A stretch of DNA of 52,754 nt from positions 1 through 52,754 of the forward strand of contig NZ_AMXE01000019.1 in assembly GCF_000310205.1 (NCBI RefSeq), read 5' to 3'. The notes under the pieces are model-generated. The model saw only the letters and a program-made list of their open reading frames with translations. It did not search any database and had not been told where the DNA came from. Every line of letters starts with the position of its first letter. Within the stretch, counting starts at the first letter, position 1. This DNA comes from Thauera linaloolentis 47Lol = DSM 12138 (GTDB lineage Bacteria; Pseudomonadota; Gammaproteobacteria; Burkholderiales; Rhodocyclaceae). Shown one piece after another: positions 49,997 to 52,754 of this stretch. A program made the position numbers and the translations under genes.

Positions 49997-52754
49997 TTAC
50001 GCCGTCCGTGCCGCCAGGAATTCCCTCAGATGCCGTCCGGTGTGCGAAGCCGCGATCGCCATCGCGGTCTCCGGCGGACCTTCGGCCACCACTGTTCCAC
50101 CGCCGTCGCCACCTTCCGGGCCGAGGTCGATCAGCCAGTCGGCCTCGGCCATCACGTCGAGGTCGTGCTCGATCACCAGCACCGTGTGGCCGGCATCGGT
50201 CAGGCGGTGCAGCACGCGGATCAGCTTGTCCACGTCGGCCATGTGCAACCCCACGGTCGGTTCGTCCAGCACGTACAGGCTGTGCTTGTCGGCCGCCAGC
50301 GGCACGCCGCCGGTATCCTCGGCGTCGCCCGGGCGACGGCGCACCTTGGCCAGTTCGGTGACCAGCTTGATACGCTGTGCCTCGCCGCCAGACAGCGTCG
50401 GGCTGGGCTGGCCCAGGGTCAGGTAGCCCAGGCCGACGTCCTGCAGCAGTTGCAATGGATGGGCGATGGCCGGGTGAGCGGCGAAGAAATCGACCGCTTC
50501 GTCCACCGCCATCGCCAGTACCTCGGCGACGGTCCTGTGCTTCCACCGCACCGACAGGGTCTCGGGGTTGAAGCGCGCGCCGCCGCAGGCTTCGCACGGC
50601 GTCTTGACGTCGGGCAGGAAGCTCATCTCGACCGTGGTCTGGCCCGCGCCGTCGCACACCGGGCAGCGGCCGGCACCGGTATTGAAGGAGAAGCGCGATG
50701 CGCTCCAGCCGCGCGTGCGCGCTTCGAAGGTGTCGGCGAACAGCCTGCGGATCGCATCCCAGAAGCCGACGTAGGTGGCCGGGCAGGAGCGCGGCGTCTT
50801 GCCGATCGGGGTCTGGTCCACTTCCAGCACGCGGCCGACCTGCTGCCAGCCGTGCAGGGCCTTGCAGCCGATCAGGGGCTGGTCGACCTGCTCCGGCTGC
50901 GCCTGGCCGCGGCGGCGGGCGCGGGTGGCTTCGGGGTCGCCGAGGCGGGCGCGCAGGTTGGCGTGGATGACGTCGCGCGCGAGGCTGGACTTGCCGGAGC
51001 CGGACACGCCGGTGACGACCGTCAGGCGCGCGAGCGGGATTCGCACGGAAATGTCGCGCAGGTTGTGCAGCTTCGCACCATCGATACGGATCGCCGGATG
51101 ATCGGCCGCTACCTGCCGGCGCGGCCGCAGCGGGTGCTGCAGCGGATGGCGGAAGCATTCGCCGGTCGCCGATTCGGGCGCGGCCAGCAGGGCGGCGATG
51201 CCGCCCTCGGCCACCACCCGGCCGCCGCGCACGCCGGCGCCGGGGCCGAGGTCGATGACGTGGTCGGCGCGGCGGATGGTGTCCTCGTCGTGCTCGACCA
51301 CCAGCAGCGTGTTGCCGCGGTCGCGCAGGGCCTCCAAGGTGTCGAGCAGCAGGCGGTTGTCGCGCGGATGCAGGCCGATGGTCGGCTCGTCGAGGATGTA
51401 GCACACGCCGCGCAGGTTGGAGCCGAGCTGCGCGGCCAGCCGGATGCGCTGCGCCTCGCCGCCCGACAGCGTGGGCGCGGCGCGGTCGAGTGCCAGATAG
51501 CTCAGGCCGACGTGCTGCAGGAAGGCGAGCCGGCCGCGGATCTCGGCGACGAGGTCGCGGGCGATGTCGTTCTCCCGTTCGCCGAGCGCCAATCCGGCGA
51601 AAAAGGCGGCCGCCTTGTCCACCGGCCACGCGGCGAGCTGGTGCAGGCCGAGTTCACGGAAGCGCACCGCGCGCGCCACCGGATTCAGGCGCGCGCCGTG
51701 GCAGGCAGGGCAGGGCTCGTCGCTGACGACGGCGCCTTCGGCGTCGCCGAGGTCGAGCGCATCCGGATCCTCGATGCGCGGCACCGTTTTCAGCCCGGTG
51801 CCATAGCACTTCGGGCACCAGCCGTGCTTGGCGTTGTACGAGAACAGGCGCGGATCGGGTTCGGGGAAGCCGGTGCCGCAGCTCGGGCAGGCGCGCAGCG
51901 TTGAGAAGGTGACCGGCGCGGCGCCGAGCTTGCCGATCTCCAGCACCTTGATCACGCCCTTGCCGATGTCCAGCGCCTGGCGCACGAATTCGCGCAGCGT
52001 GGGCTCGTGCTCCGGCGCCACCACCACCATGCCGGTGGGCAGTTCGATGTTGTGTTCCTTGTAGCGGTCGAGCCGCGGCCATTTTGCCGTGGGCAGGTAT
52101 TCGCCATCGACGCGCAACTGGGCATGGCCCTTGCCGCGCGCCCATTTGGCGAGATCGGTGTACAAGCCCTTGCGGTTGACCACCAGCGGCGCCAGCACCT
52201 CGACCGAGGCGCCGTGCAGTTCGCGCTGGATCTGCGCGACGATGGCCTCGAAGCTCTGCGGCGTCACCGGCACATTGCAGTCCGGACAGAACTGGGTGCC
52301 CAGTTTCACGTACATCAGGCGCAGGAAAGGGTGGATTTCGGTCAGCGTCGCCACCGTGCTCTTGCGCCCGCCACGACTGGTGCGCTGCTCGATCGCCACC
52401 GTTGGCGGAATGCCGAACAGGCCGTCCACGTCCGGCCGGCTCGCCGGCTGCACGAACTGGCGCGCATAGGCATTGAGCGATTCCAGATAGCGGCGCTGGC
52501 CCTCGCCGAACACGATGTCGAACGCCAGTGTGGACTTGCCCGAACCCGACAGCCCGGTGATGACGGTGAAACGGTCGCGCGGAATGCTCAGGCTGACGTT
52601 CTTCAGGTTGTGTTCGCGCGCGTGGCGGATCTCGATCGCCGGCGCCGCGACCGCGCAGTAGCGCACGGCGGGTTCGGCGGCCAGCAGCGCGGCGGCACCG
52701 GCGTGCCCGGTGGCCGCCTCGGTACGCGTGCGCGCCAGCGCCGCCGCGTATTCG
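49997..52754 (-). CDS. uvrA: UvrA-type excinuclease ATPase, C-terminal part; frame open at the right edge
   Basis: Nucleotide-excision-repair ATPase with two ABC modules visible: Walker [10 protein letters not shown] (about 52545 region) and GVSGSGKSS, signature LSGGEAQRI twice, and [12 protein letters not shown] / [12 protein letters not shown]. Cysteine pairs in CPDC, CPSC...CPKC and CEAC are the zinc sites. The frame stays open past the GTG at 52666 to the window edge, and the residues before it ([19 protein letters not shown]) are linker-like. The protein is therefore either the C-terminal half of the double-length, tandem UvrA found in many Proteobacteria (about 1,850-1,950 residues) or a UvrA with an extra N-terminal extension. 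Only the C-terminal 918 codons are visible. Confidence 0.88.
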   Translation of the reverse strand, partial: EYAAALARTRTEAATGHAGAAALLAAEPAVRYCAVAAPAIEIRHAREHNLKNVSLSIPRDRFTVITGLSGSGKSTLAFDIVFGEGQRRYLESLNAYARQFVQPASRPDVDGLFGIPPTVAIEQRTSRGGRKSTVATLTEIHPFLRLMYVKLGTQFCPDCNVPVTPQSFEAIVAQIQRELHGASVEVLAPLVVNRKGLYTDLAKWARGKGHAQLRVDGEYLPTAKWPRLDRYKEHNIELPTGMVVVAPEHEPTLREFVRQALDIGKGVIKVLEIGKLGAAPVTFSTLRACPSCGTGFPEPDPRLFSYNAKHGWCPKCYGTGLKTVPRIEDPDALDLGDAEGAVVSDEPCPACHGARLNPVARAVRFRELGLHQLAAWPVDKAAAFFAGLALGERENDIARDLVAEIRGRLAFLQHVGLSYLALDRAAPTLSGGEAQRIRLAAQLGSNLRGVCYILDEPTIGLHPRDNRLLLDTLEALRDRGNTLLVVEHDEDTIRRADHVIDLGPGAGVRGGRVVAEGGIAALLAAPESATGECFRHPLQHPLRPRRQVAADHPAIRIDGAKLHNLRDISVRIPLARLTVVTGVSGSGKSSLARDVIHANLRARLGDPEATRARRRGQAQPEQVDQPLIGCKALHGWQQVGRVLEVDQTPIGKTPRSCPATYVGFWDAIRRLFADTFEARTRGWSASRFSFNTGAGRCPVCDGAGQTTVEMSFLPDVKTPCEACGGARFNPETLSVRWKHRTVAEVLAMAVDEAVDFFAAHPAIAHPLQLLQDVGLGYLTLGQPSPTLSGGEAQRIKLVTELAKVRRRPGDAEDTGGVPLAADKHSLYVLDEPTVGLHMADVDKLIRVLHRLTDAGHTVLVIEHDLDVMAEADWLIDLGPEGGDGGGTVVAEGPPETAMAIAASHTGRHLREFLAARTA

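Overview
The window looks like the chromosome of a GC-rich betaproteobacterium, most likely Rhodocyclales (Thauera/Azoarcus-like). The grounds are the def-fmt / LysM protein / dprA / smg / topB order, a monomeric isocitrate dehydrogenase, class II cytochromes c, a selenocysteine tRNA and the strong GC bias. This is inferred from gene content only. No rRNA, CRISPR array or intact prophage was seen.

Region 1 (1 to about 4.1 kb) is a decayed integron of visibly lower GC. A twice-frameshifted N-terminal fragment of an integron integrase (3496-3765, + strand) lies beside an attI-like region. On the opposite strand, reading away from it, is a cassette array: an 80-aa unknown gene, a full attC (3037-3094), a two-gene membrane-protein cassette, an IS5-family element sitting on the next cassette junction, a HEPN-domain cassette with its attC (190-261), and a fragment running off the left edge.

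Region 2 (4.1-7.1 kb) is a selenocysteine and sulfur-carrier block: selB, selC (tRNA-Sec), a GcvH-like lipoyl protein and a DsrE-like protein. Region 3 (7.1-19.5 kb) holds an esterase, katG, a bestrophin-like protein, an orphan ParA with a KPAP-repeat partner, a FUSC protein, a cytochrome c lipoprotein, gpmI, an MliC-like lipoprotein, a bacteriohemerythrin behind a perfect FNR-type box, and icd.

Region 4 (19.7-29 kb) carries an MFS transporter with a divergent LysR regulator, a large MscK-type channel, an OsmC-YcaO fusion, a methyltransferase and a FlK-like thioesterase. Region 5 (29.1-33.7 kb) is an iron-uptake surface-signalling unit: a TonB receptor, FecR and an ECF sigma factor behind a Fur-box-like site. 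The receptor appears chimeric, and the C-terminal stub of an older receptor remains beside it.

Region 6 (33.8-42.9 kb) is conserved housekeeping: htpX, fmt, def, a LysM protein, dprA, smg, topB and oxyR. Region 7 (43-52.75 kb) has a second TonB receptor, a DegP/DegQ-type protease, a chemoreceptor with a periplasmic heme-c motif divergent from cytochrome c', a cytochrome b561, and the C-terminal part of a UvrA-type protein whose open frame runs off the right edge. Three copies of one intergenic repeat (31.9, 41.9 and 49.1 kb) sit at gene ends. Redox and iron themes recur: KatG, OxyR, hemerythrin, several c/b cytochromes, Fur- and FNR-type sites.
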